Shown: one piece after another, positions 1 through 8,030 of the stretch
Position numbering within the stretch: the stretch's first letter is position 1
Layout: every line of letters starts with the position of its first letter
From: Spirochaetaceae bacterium
GTDB taxonomy: Bacteria; Spirochaetota; Spirochaetia; Treponematales; Treponemataceae
Assembly: GCA_017618015.1 (NCBI GenBank)
Contig: JAFZVC010000012.1
Span: forward strand, 1-51,581
Length of the DNA stretch: 51,581 nt
Reading direction: 5' to 3'
Position numbers and translations under genes: made by a program
Notes under the pieces: model-generated
The model's input: the letters and a program-made list of their open reading frames with translations, nothing else
Databases searched by the model: none
Told to the model about the DNA's origin: nothing

Positions 1-33
1 CGCGAAGCGACGGAATGGAACCCTGAAAAGCCC

Positions 34-71
34 GACCCGCCATTCGGCCGATTTCGGTTGAATGGCGGGTC
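34..71 (-). terminator. Long perfect stem-loop after the ABC export operon
   Basis: The arms at 34-45 and 60-71 are perfectly complementary over 12 bp. The stem continues inward through two G-T pairs and a CCGA/TCGG pair to a two-base loop, giving about 18 bp. Read on the minus strand it follows the stop codon of the last operon gene by about 12 nt and is followed by a short run of T (GGGCTTTTC). It is probably an intrinsic terminator. The T-run is weak, so an RNA-stabilising hairpin is possible. Confidence 0.6.
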
Positions 72-83
72 ACGCCCAAAATC

Positions 84-974
84 CTACTCTTCTGTCATAA
101 AATCTGCGGCTGTTTTTATGTATTTCTCCGCAGAATAAGAAGAAAGATAGAACGGATACGGCGTTTCGGAGCATGTGCAAATGTACTTCGATTCGTCGTC
201 GGTTGCGTATACGCTGACTGTTATTGTGCGTCCCTCTGCCGTGAGCGTTACGGAACCTGCGGCTTCTGAAGGAAGCACAGTGTTTTCGCTTGCCCAGCTT
301 TGCACGTTAAGGCTTGTGATGTTCGAAATCCACGAGGAAACTTTGGAACTGTCACCGCCGAGCCAGCTGTTGTCGTCCGAGTTTCTGAAAACAGAGATTG
401 AGCCGTCTGCGGGTGTTGTGGCTGTTGCCGCCGTCACCTTCGCTACGTCAAGCGAATATACTTTCTTGCTACGGATATCGTCCAAGCTTTTTGCAAAGTC
501 GCTCGTTATCGCGCCGGAAGAAAGATAAATGTCTTTTCCGCCGTCCACGGTGATGTACGTCTGCTGTGCTGTCGGAGAAGCTTTTCCAACTCCTACTGTG
601 CGCAGGAGTTTTCCGTCTTTGTAAAGGGCGGCGGTGACGGCTGAGGCATCGTCAAGACCGTACCGCGCTTTGTCCGCTGCGGAAGAGGAAACTGTCTCCA
701 GCAATTTTAGTGAAGATATTTCAGAGACAAGCGTTTTCGCCGTGCTTTCATCTACCGGGTATTTTTTATCGCCCGCGAACCAGTTTTCGCCTTCTATGAA
801 AACTTTTATCTCTGTGCCGTCACCTTTCGTTATAAGAACTGTGTCGGCTTCTTCTTCCAATGTAAGATATTTGACTGTATTACGGTTTCCGCTGACTACT
901 TGCAGTATATAAATGCAGAGCAGTACAGGTATAAGTGCAAGAAGCACTATCTTACGAACTTTCAGTGTGTTCAT
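84..974 (-). CDS. DUF4340 domain protein, last gene of ABC-2 export operon
   Basis: A 296-residue protein with one N-terminal membrane segment (about residues 8-28, short cytoplasmic basic start) and a long extracytoplasmic part. The repeated beta-rich pattern (DTVLITKGDGTEIKVF early, then KYPVDESTAKTLVSEISSL) is typical of DUF4340. In many bacteria this family sits last in operons with a GldG-like protein and an ABC-2 transporter, as here. The start codon overlaps the stop of the upstream gene by one base (TAATG), so translation is probably coupled. The role is unknown; an accessory periplasmic subunit of the transporter is inferred from context. Confidence 0.75.
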   Translation of the reverse strand: MNTLKVRKIVLLALIPVLLCIYILQVVSGNRNTVKYLTLEEEADTVLITKGDGTEIKVFIEGENWFAGDKKYPVDESTAKTLVSEISSLKLLETVSSSAADKARYGLDDASAVTAALYKDGKLLRTVGVGKASPTAQQTYITVDGGKDIYLSSGAITSDFAKSLDDIRSKKVYSLDVAKVTAATATTPADGSISVFRNSDDNSWLGGDSSKVSSWISNITSLNVQSWASENTVLPSEAAGSVTLTAEGRTITVSVYATDDESKYICTCSETPYPFYLSSYSAEKYIKTAADFMTEE

Positions 975-3076
975 CAGTCTGCATCTCCTTTTTTGTTTGC
1001 TTTCTGTTTAGCAATTCGTATGTTGTCGTCATCGCGCGTGTCATCGGCGTTGTACGTAAGGCGTATCGATCTGCGCCTTGCCACGCGGAACCGCCAGATA
1101 ATCAGTGCGATAATTATGACTATAACCGCTAAGCCGTACTGGTTGAAAATCTGCATGAACGTTACGAGCGGGCCTTTGACAGCGGTAAGTGTGTTCTCGG
1201 AAAGGCCTTTTGTACGCATTGTGCAAAGTTCTTCAGCTCCGTTCATGTAGTCAGTCACGTTCCGCACAAAAATCGATATAGGCTGTGTCGCGTCATTTAT
1301 GAGCTGCGGTGTTGTTATGTAAGAAGTCGCACAGACGAAAATCTTTCCTTTCTGGATGCTCGAAGAAAGGTGTGCAGAAACTGCAAGTTCGCCCGTTGTT
1401 CCAGTTTCGCCTTCGTCGGTGGTCGCAACTTCCGGGGCTTTGTCGAACGCGCTCTGGAAGTTTCCTTCAAGAATAACGGCGAGCGGCTCTGCTTTTCTTT
1501 CAGAGCTTTCCGGCGGCGTTATGTAGTTCGGGTTAAGCACGTAGAAGTCTGTTGATATCCAGGCTTTGTCCGAAGTAGATGCAAGCACTGTCGCCGTAAA
1601 GTCGCTGCTGTTTTCGCGCGTTACGGTGAGCGGTCCGTTCTGCAGGAAGAGAATGTTGCCCATGTTCTTTGTGACAGGATGCGTTTTGTTCACGCCGGAG
1701 TCTTTTACGAGCGGAACCCAATACATCGGGAGCTTCTCGCTGTTCGTGTAATAGTCGTAGCACTGCTCGTCAAAAACGTAGCCGTCGCCGAGCGAAACGC
1801 CGTATTTTTCAAGAAGTCTTTCAAGCCCAGTGTCTGTCGGGGTGTACTGCGGCATCGAGTAATAGTAGTTACCCGATTCAGTAACTTCGTACGGGTCAAT
1901 CATAAACATGATGTTTCCGCCGCGCATAAGGAACTGGTCAATCTTGTAAAGCTCCGCATCGGTGTACGCTGTTTTCGGACCGTTTATAACGATTGTCGAG
2001 ATACTTGCCGGAATGTCGTCTTCCGAAAGCTCCAATGTTTTGAGCGTGTATGTGTCTTCTATTAAAGTCTCGAACGATGCCGCACTTTCGTAGTCGCTGC
2101 CAAGAAGGTCGCGCTCGCCGTGGCCGGTTATGTAGCCAATCTCTACTGATTTGGAGATAAGGCTCTTAAGGCTTTCGGCGATGTTGTCCTCAAGCGCATC
2201 GAGTCCTGCAATCGCGTAGCCGAAAATGCTCTGCGCCATTTCAAGCGGGATAAGCCGGAACGTGTCGCCATGCTCCAGAACAAGCCCGATTACGCCCTGC
2301 TTTTGTGAGCCGTCTTTTTCTGTCCAGCCGATAGACTGGATGCCATATTTCTGAACGTAGTTGGAAATCTCTTCATCAGTTGGTTCAACGCGCTTAAACG
2401 AGATTTTATCCTGATTTTTCTTGTTCACAGCGGAATATGCGTTTATGACGCTCTGTTCAATCTGATTGAAGCCGCTTATGTTGAACTTGCTGAGCGCAGG
2501 CGTTGTGTAAAGCGTGAGCGTAACATCGTCCTGAAGCCCGGAAAGAACGTCGGCTGTCGTAACCATCTTTGAGATTTTAGTCGTGATGTTGTATTCAAGG
2601 CTTTCTTCGGATGTGATGCCGTCAAGAACTTCGATGCTGTCTCCGTAGATGAAAGCCGCGCCCATATACGCAGCCTTGAAGCCAATCTCGTTGTTGTTGA
2701 CTTCCTGAATCTGAACCTGATTTATGCCGTATTCTCTTGCGAGTTTTTGGTTCTCCACATTCTCCATGTCGAAGAATTCGCAGCTGAAATACTTGTTCGC
2801 AGCTCCCTTGTATTCGGCAAGGATATCTTTCAAATACTGCTCTACGTTGTTGTAAGGCGCGTTCAGGTTTGATGTGAAGAACACTTTTACCGCGAGTGGC
2901 TTGTCGAGTGTGCTTACGGCGCGGCGGCTTGCGTCAGAAAGTGAGTAAGCCTTTGACTCCGTAAGGTCAATCCTGAAAAATGCGTTCTGCCCGACAAGGT
3001 TTATAAGAATTATTACGATTACAAAAAGCAGGAAATCGCTTTTGGGGCTTTTCAGCCATTTTATGAAGTTTTTCAT
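974..3076 (-). CDS. GldG-like ABC transporter auxiliary protein
   Basis: A 700-residue protein with an N-terminal membrane helix (about 15-33), a large extracytoplasmic region and a C-terminal helix (about 652-672) followed by a basic cytoplasmic tail. The segment after helix 1 (RIDLTESKAYSLSDASRRAV, then KVFFTSNLNAPY) is the classic start of the GldG/IFT-like domain. GHGERDLL and INGPKTAYTDAELYKIDQFL match the downstream ABC_transp_aux part. The family acts with GldA/GldF-type ABC-2 transporters. GldG is a gliding factor in Bacteroidetes, but homologues are widespread in non-gliders, and the substrate is unknown. It lies between the permease and the DUF4340 gene with one-base overlaps on both sides. 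Confidence 0.82.
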   Translation of the reverse strand: MKNFIKWLKSPKSDFLLFVIVIILINLVGQNAFFRIDLTESKAYSLSDASRRAVSTLDKPLAVKVFFTSNLNAPYNNVEQYLKDILAEYKGAANKYFSCEFFDMENVENQKLAREYGINQVQIQEVNNNEIGFKAAYMGAAFIYGDSIEVLDGITSEESLEYNITTKISKMVTTADVLSGLQDDVTLTLYTTPALSKFNISGFNQIEQSVINAYSAVNKKNQDKISFKRVEPTDEEISNYVQKYGIQSIGWTEKDGSQKQGVIGLVLEHGDTFRLIPLEMAQSIFGYAIAGLDALEDNIAESLKSLISKSVEIGYITGHGERDLLGSDYESAASFETLIEDTYTLKTLELSEDDIPASISTIVINGPKTAYTDAELYKIDQFLMRGGNIMFMIDPYEVTESGNYYYSMPQYTPTDTGLERLLEKYGVSLGDGYVFDEQCYDYYTNSEKLPMYWVPLVKDSGVNKTHPVTKNMGNILFLQNGPLTVTRENSSDFTATVLASTSDKAWISTDFYVLNPNYITPPESSERKAEPLAVILEGNFQSAFDKAPEVATTDEGETGTTGELAVSAHLSSSIQKGKIFVCATSYITTPQLINDATQPISIFVRNVTDYMNGAEELCTMRTKGLSENTLTAVKGPLVTFMQIFNQYGLAVIVIIIALIIWRFRVARRRSIRLTYNADDTRDDDNIRIAKQKANKKGDAD

Positions 3077-3795
3077 TATGCTGCCCTCCTGCCTTCTTCA
3101 GTTTTTACTGTAAGACCGAGGAAGATAATTGTTATTGAAATGAAATAAAGCAAGTCGCGGCTGTCTATAATGCCTTTCGAAATTGACTCAAAGTGAGTGT
3201 TCGCGGAGAAGAACGAAAGGAAGTTCGTTATTCCCGCCGGCAGCAGGATAAGGAAACTGTCGATTATCGAAAGGATGATGCAGATTGCGAATCCGATAAA
3301 GAACGCGACAATCTGATTTTTACTAGATGCGGATGCGAAAAGCCCTATCGCGGAGTAAGCAGCCGCAAGGAAAAGCGCGCCAAGATAGCCGCCTACGATC
3401 GGGCCGGCATCCGGGCTGCCGAACATTCCGGCTGTAAGCGCGTAGGAAAGCGTTGGAAGCAGCATTACCGCGCACGAGATGAACGCCGCAAGATATTTTC
3501 CTACTACAGCCTGTGCTGATGAAACGGGAAGAGTCATCAGTGTCTCAAGGCTTCCTGAGCGGCTTTCTTCTGCGAAAAGACGCATCGTTATTGCCGGAAT
3601 GAAAAACGAGAAAAGTATCGGCAGAAGCGAGAAGAAATAACGGAGTGTCGCTACTTGCCGGATAAAGAACGTGCTGAAAAACAGCAGACCTGTACTTATA
3701 AGGAAAAGTCCTGTTACGAGCCACGCCACGAAAGAGTTGAACCAGGTGTACAGCTCGCGTTTCAAAATAACTGTAATAGCTGAATGTTTTTTCAT
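3076..3795 (-). CDS. ABC-2 type transporter permease (GldF-like)
   Basis: A 239-residue integral membrane protein with about six hydrophobic segments. It contains the ABC-2 permease signature region RLFAEESRSGSLETLMTLPV, in which a short cytoplasmic loop contacts the ATPase, followed by VVGKYLAAF. Length and layout fit the GldF/NosY-like half-permeases. The start overlaps the end of the ATPase gene by 4 nt, so the two are expected to be co-translated as partners. The substrate cannot be read from sequence. Confidence 0.85.
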   Translation of the reverse strand: MKKHSAITVILKRELYTWFNSFVAWLVTGLFLISTGLLFFSTFFIRQVATLRYFFSLLPILFSFFIPAITMRLFAEESRSGSLETLMTLPVSSAQAVVGKYLAAFISCAVMLLPTLSYALTAGMFGSPDAGPIVGGYLGALFLAAAYSAIGLFASASSKNQIVAFFIGFAICIILSIIDSFLILLPAGITNFLSFFSANTHFESISKGIIDSRDLLYFISITIIFLGLTVKTEEGRRAA

Positions 3796-4823
3796 GCCGC
3801 ATCTCCTGTGTCCGTCGTAAGCGAGCGGAATACGTCCTCAAGGCTGTTCGTCTCAAGCTGCATTGTGTAAAGGTTCCAGCCGCTTTCCATTATGGCGCGT
3901 ACAATTTGCGGACGTATTTCCGCGTCGCTGTTCACAGCGACCGTCACGGCACCGCATTTCGTTTCGCCTTTAAGAAGCTCTGTGCAGGCGGTCGGCGTAA
4001 CGGTGATGTCGCCGGAACCTGCGCCAGAAGCCACAGCACCCGCGCCGGAACCCGCCTTGCCGGAACCCGCGCCAGACGCCGCGCCTGCAAGCGTTTCCCG
4101 CAGTTTTTCCGCAAGCTCCTCTGACGAGCAGCCGCCTGCCGTGACGCTTACGACGGCATTGTTGCCGTATCGTGTGCGAAGTTCCGCTGTCGGGCTGTCC
4201 GCCACAAGCTTTCCTTTTGAAATGATGATTATTCTGTCGCAAAGCATCTCTACCTCGCCCAAAATGTGCGTCGATATGATGACTGTGCGTGTTTTTCCGA
4301 TTTCTTTTATCAAACGGCGCACGTCGCCAATCTGGTTCGGGTCAAGTCCGCTTGTCGGCTCGTCAAGGATAAGAATTTCCGGGTCGTTCATAAGCGCGTG
4401 CGCAAGCCCGACACGCTGCCTGTATCCGCGCGAAAGCTCCCCGATGTTCTTGTGCATAACTTCTTTGAGCCCGCATACTTCGCAAAGATGCGGAACTTTC
4501 TCCGCAGGATCAACCTGCTGCATCTCTGCAACGTATTTAAGATAATCCGCTACAATCATGTCGCTGTAAAGCGGCGCGGATTCAGGCATATAGCCTATCT
4601 TCCGCTTCGATTCCACAGGATTCTCTGCAATATCCTTGCCGTCGATGGTAATTTTCCCTGCAGTTTGGGTAAGGAATCCTGTAATCATTCGCATTGTAGT
4701 TGTCTTTCCGGCTCCGTTTGGTCCCAAAAGACCAACGATTTCACCCGTTTTTATGGAAAAGCTTATGTCATCCACAGCACGGAACGAACCGAAGGAACGG
4801 GAAAGATGCTCGACTTCTATCAT
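3792..4823 (-). CDS. ABC transporter ATP-binding protein with Gly/Ala-rich insert
   Basis: A 343-residue ATPase energising the permease encoded next. Walker A is GPNGAGKTT (about 35-43), the signature is LSRGYRQRVGLA, Walker B is ILILDEPTSGLDP, and the switch histidine lies in ISTHI. I use the start at 4823 because a strong GGAGG precedes it; an in-frame ATG lies 69 nt upstream but has no ribosome site. The C-terminal domain carries an unusual run of Gly, Ala and Ser with repeated GSGAG-like units (about 234-258), seen at 4015-4090. This may be a flexible linker or a strain-variable repeat. The operon promoter lies at 4864-4892. Confidence 0.9.
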   Translation of the reverse strand: MIEVEHLSRSFGSFRAVDDISFSIKTGEIVGLLGPNGAGKTTTMRMITGFLTQTAGKITIDGKDIAENPVESKRKIGYMPESAPLYSDMIVADYLKYVAEMQQVDPAEKVPHLCEVCGLKEVMHKNIGELSRGYRQRVGLAHALMNDPEILILDEPTSGLDPNQIGDVRRLIKEIGKTRTVIISTHILGEVEMLCDRIIIISKGKLVADSPTAELRTRYGNNAVVSVTAGGCSSEELAEKLRETLAGAASGAGSGKAGSGAGAVASGAGSGDITVTPTACTELLKGETKCGAVTVAVNSDAEIRPQIVRAIMESGWNLYTMQLETNSLEDVFRSLTTDTGDAA

Positions 4824-4863
4824 AATTCCTCCATTTTTTTTTGAATGCTTAATACAACAAATT

Positions 4864-4892
4864 AATATACTAAGACAAACTTCAAGTTTCAA
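4864..4892 (-). promoter_or_regulatory. Promoter of the ABC export operon (leadered type)
   Basis: On the minus strand TTGAAA (4892-4887), a 17-nt spacer and TATATT (4869-4864) form a good sigma70-like promoter. The predicted start near 4857 leaves a leader of about 34 nt that ends with GGAGG before the ATG at 4823. It makes a clean contrast with the divergent leaderless-type promoter at 4961-4988. Confidence 0.65.
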
Positions 4893-4960
4893 GATTTTAA
4901 TTTTATCCGCAAATCCTTTAACGAATCTTAAATCTATACAGAATACCGTAAATAAATTTA

Positions 4961-4988
4961 TTGTCTTACAAAAAAAGAATGCTATAAT
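4961..4988 (+). promoter_or_regulatory. Leaderless-type promoter of the c-di-GMP hybrid gene
   Basis: TTGTCT (4961-4966), a 16-nt spacer and a consensus TATAAT (4983-4988). Only 6 nt (GATCGT) separate the -10 box from the ATG at 4995, so the predicted first transcribed base is the A of the start codon or a neighbour. No Shine-Dalgarno sequence is present. Confidence 0.65.
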
Positions 4989-4994
4989 GATCGT

Positions 4995-7940
4995 ATGGGA
5001 AGTGTTGATAAAGTCAGAAAAACATCAGTTCTCCTCATTGAAAACGATCCAGGCGACGAAAAGGCTCTAGCTGGGATTATATCCAGAAATTACGACATAG
5101 TACCTTGCAAATCACAGCCTGACGAAGTCTTTTCCATGCTGCGCGATGACGCTCTTAATATTTTTGCAGCGGTCGTTGATATAAAAGATGCTTTACCAAT
5201 CCTTACAAAAATCCGAAAGTTCTCTTATTTAGAGAAATTCCCCGTACTTGTCATAATAGATCCAGAATCCGAGATTGATGATGAATTAATGCGGCTTGAT
5301 GTCGTAGACTTCATAAAGCGTCCTTTCAACGGTCCGCGCGTTTTGAACCGTCTGAAGACCGCAATCCGTCTTTATCGTGCAGATTTGACAATTGATGAAC
5401 TTGAGCGTGACGAGCTGACCGGGCTTTATACTCGGCCGGCTTTCCTTTATAGGGCTGAGGTTATGCGAAGCGAGCATCCTGACAGGAAATTCTGCATAAT
5501 CGGCTTCGATTTTGACAATTTCAAGTCATCGAACACAATGTACGGTCAGGAAAAATGCGATGAGTTCCTTGCGTACACCGGACGAAAACTTAAGGCAAAT
5601 ATGCCGAAAGGTCTTGCGGGACGGTTCGGTGGCGATCAGTATGTCCTTTTCTTCGACTATCGTGGTGAACTTGATATAGAGCACATAAAGCATATAAGTG
5701 ATTCTGTACTTGAGTCTGCGCCTATACCGCATCAGATTGTGAAAATCGGTATTTATGCCCCTATAGACCACAGTTTGCAGATTGTAGTCTGCTGTGACCG
5801 TGCGTTTTTCGCTATTCGCGAGATAAAAGGTATATACGGCAAAGATGTTGCGTTCTTTGAAGACAGAATTCATCAGCAGATTCTAAACGAGCAGCGCATA
5901 ACCGAGACAATGGAAAGTGCCTTGGAAGGTGGCCAGTTTACTGTTTACTACCAGCCCAAGCACGAGACTATTTCCCGCAAAATAGCAGGTGCAGAAGCCC
6001 TTTGCCGCTGGAACCACCCTGAATACGGACTTATGCCGCCGAAACTTTTTATCCCGATTTTTGAAAAGAACGGCTTCATAATGAAACTCGATATGTTCGT
6101 TTTGGAGCAGGTCTGCAAAGACATAAATCGATGGAATGAAGGGAATGTCCCGGTTGTTCCTGTTTCAGTGAATATATCAAGACGCGATTTTATGGAACAA
6201 GGATGCCTTGAACATCTGATAGGCATCATAGACAGCTATCATATCCCGCACAATCTTCTTCATCTTGAAGTTACGGAATCGGTTTATTCCGAGAACACCG
6301 ATATCATAGCAAGACAAGTTAAAAAAGCCCGGGAAATGGGCTTTATGATAGAGATGGACGACTTTGGCGCCGGCTATTCGTCGCTGGGGCTTCTTTCCAG
6401 CTTTTCGCTCGATGTCCTTAAACTTGATATAAGCTTTGTCCGCAATATAAAAGCAAACGAGATAGTCATAGAAAACATAATCAAAATGGCGCACAGAATG
6501 GGGCTTCTGACTGTTGCGGAAGGCGCTGATAACGATGAGCAGTTCAAGCTGCTCAAAAGCTTTGGGTGCGACTTTATACAAGGCTTCTATTTTTCGGAGC
6601 CTCTGCCGTTTGGCGAATACGAGTCATACTTGCTGAGAAACAGCGTAATGACCGAAAGAGAAGCTGTAATTTCAAGGCGGAACAGCAAAGAAGTTTCTCT
6701 TTTGAGCGAAACGATTCTTATGGCTGCGAACGAAGTTGCAGACGGTCTTCCGGGTGGATTCTTCACGTATCATGCAGACGGCGATCTTGAGCTTATCTCT
6801 TTTAACACCGAGCTTATTAACATGTATGCCTGCAAGACGGCAGAGGAATTGCGGGAGTATACAGGAAACTCGTTCCGCGGTCTTGTGTATAAAGACGATT
6901 TTGAAAGCGTCCAGGCTAGTATTGAAGAGCAGATTACGGAAGATAACGACCTTGATTACGTTGAATACAGAATCCTTGCGAAAGACGGAACAATAAAGCC
7001 TGTAAGAGATTTTGGCAGGTTTGTCAAAACACAAAAATACGGCAATATTTTCTACGTCTTTATTTATGATATAACGGAAGAAGAGCAGCGCAAGGCTGTG
7101 ACAGAAGAGGCGTTGCGGAAGAAGCAAGAACTTCAGAAGTCTGCGGAACTGGCAGAAAATGCGAACAGGGCGAAGAATATTTTTATGTCGACTGTCGTCA
7201 AGGATGTTATGCAGCCTATAAAGTGCTTAATAGAATGCACTGATACGATGAGTGAGAATTTAAATGATGCCGCCGTCCTAAAGGAAAACCTTGAAAAAGT
7301 GCGCCGAAACGAAGAATACCTGATGAATTTCATCAACAACCTTGCTGAGCTTTCTGACCTTGAAAACGGCGAGATTGAGCTTTCAGAACTGGCTACTGAC
7401 ATTACGTGCGCAACAGAGAAAATATATGCGCTGGTAGATGAACGGGCAAAAGCAAAAGGCATAAAGGTAGAATATTGGTCAGAGCTGAAAAATCCTTACA
7501 TCTATCAAGATGTACAACATACAGCCGACGTTGTTTATAATATTGTTTCGAATGCAATTAAATATACGCCAAGTGGCGGAACTATCCGGTTCGGTATAAA
7601 ACAGACTCCAAAAAATAAGGATGAATGCAACATAGAGTTTGTTTGCGAGGATACTGGAATCGGTATTTCTAGAGATTTCCTGCCGTTTGTTTTTAGAAGC
7701 TTTGCCCGTGAGGAAAACGAGATTAACAGAAAGAATCCAAGTGCGGGGCTTGGTCTTAATATCGCAAAGTCGCTTATTCAGCTTATGCACGGAAATATTG
7801 AGATTACAAGCGAGCAGGGCAGAGGAACGACCGTAAGAACAATTCAGCCGCACCGTTATGCCAAACGTGAAGATATCTACGACACATCTTTGGTAGGCAA
7901 CGTCCGCAAGAAAAAAATAAATAGAACATGCGGCAATTAA
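4995..7940 (+). CDS. Hybrid c-di-GMP signalling protein: REC-GGDEF-EAL-PAS-kinase-like
   Basis: A 981-residue cytoplasmic protein. The receiver (about 8-125) keeps the likely phospho-acceptor D62 and K108. The diguanylate-cyclase domain (about 130-290) has GGDQY at 212-216 instead of GGDEF, so cyclase activity is doubtful. The EAL domain (about 300-550) looks complete: EAL at 334-336, N393 in SVNIS, EVTES at 425-429, DDFG at 455-458, K476 in LKLD, E509 and Q529. Phosphodiesterase activity is therefore likely. A PAS domain (about 580-695) follows. The C-terminal ATPase domain has an N-box (NAIKYT), DTGIGI and GLGL. The H-box reads STVVKDVMQP, with lysine where the phospho-acceptor histidine should be. 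The protein probably breaks down c-di-GMP under control of the receiver and an ATP-binding module. Confidence 0.88.
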   Translation: MGSVDKVRKTSVLLIENDPGDEKALAGIISRNYDIVPCKSQPDEVFSMLRDDALNIFAAVVDIKDALPILTKIRKFSYLEKFPVLVIIDPESEIDDELMRLDVVDFIKRPFNGPRVLNRLKTAIRLYRADLTIDELERDELTGLYTRPAFLYRAEVMRSEHPDRKFCIIGFDFDNFKSSNTMYGQEKCDEFLAYTGRKLKANMPKGLAGRFGGDQYVLFFDYRGELDIEHIKHISDSVLESAPIPHQIVKIGIYAPIDHSLQIVVCCDRAFFAIREIKGIYGKDVAFFEDRIHQQILNEQRITETMESALEGGQFTVYYQPKHETISRKIAGAEALCRWNHPEYGLMPPKLFIPIFEKNGFIMKLDMFVLEQVCKDINRWNEGNVPVVPVSVNISRRDFMEQGCLEHLIGIIDSYHIPHNLLHLEVTESVYSENTDIIARQVKKAREMGFMIEMDDFGAGYSSLGLLSSFSLDVLKLDISFVRNIKANEIVIENIIKMAHRMGLLTVAEGADNDEQFKLLKSFGCDFIQGFYFSEPLPFGEYESYLLRNSVMTEREAVISRRNSKEVSLLSETILMAANEVADGLPGGFFTYHADGDLELISFNTELINMYACKTAEELREYTGNSFRGLVYKDDFESVQASIEEQITEDNDLDYVEYRILAKDGTIKPVRDFGRFVKTQKYGNIFYVFIYDITEEEQRKAVTEEALRKKQELQKSAELAENANRAKNIFMSTVVKDVMQPIKCLIECTDTMSENLNDAAVLKENLEKVRRNEEYLMNFINNLAELSDLENGEIELSELATDITCATEKIYALVDERAKAKGIKVEYWSELKNPYIYQDVQHTADVVYNIVSNAIKYTPSGGTIRFGIKQTPKNKDECNIEFVCEDTGIGISRDFLPFVFRSFAREENEINRKNPSAGLGLNIAKSLIQLMHGNIEITSEQGRGTTVRTIQPHRYAKREDIYDTSLVGNVRKKKINRTCGN

Positions 7941-7953
7941 CATAATTCAGAAC

Positions 7954-7989
7954 ATAATTTGTTTCATCATTTCGTATGAAACTAATTAT
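7954..7989 (+). promoter_or_regulatory. Inverted repeat in the chemoreceptor upstream region
   Basis: ATAATT-T-GTTTCAT (7954-7967) and ATGAAAC-T-AATTAT (7976-7989) are complementary at 13 of 14 positions with an 8-nt loop. It lies 42 nt before the ATG of the chemoreceptor gene. No T-run follows on either strand, so an operator or an RNA hairpin is more likely than a terminator. Confidence 0.45.
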
Positions 7990-8030
7990 ACACGAATCAA
8001 TTACACAATATTCATAGGAGAAAAAGACTC

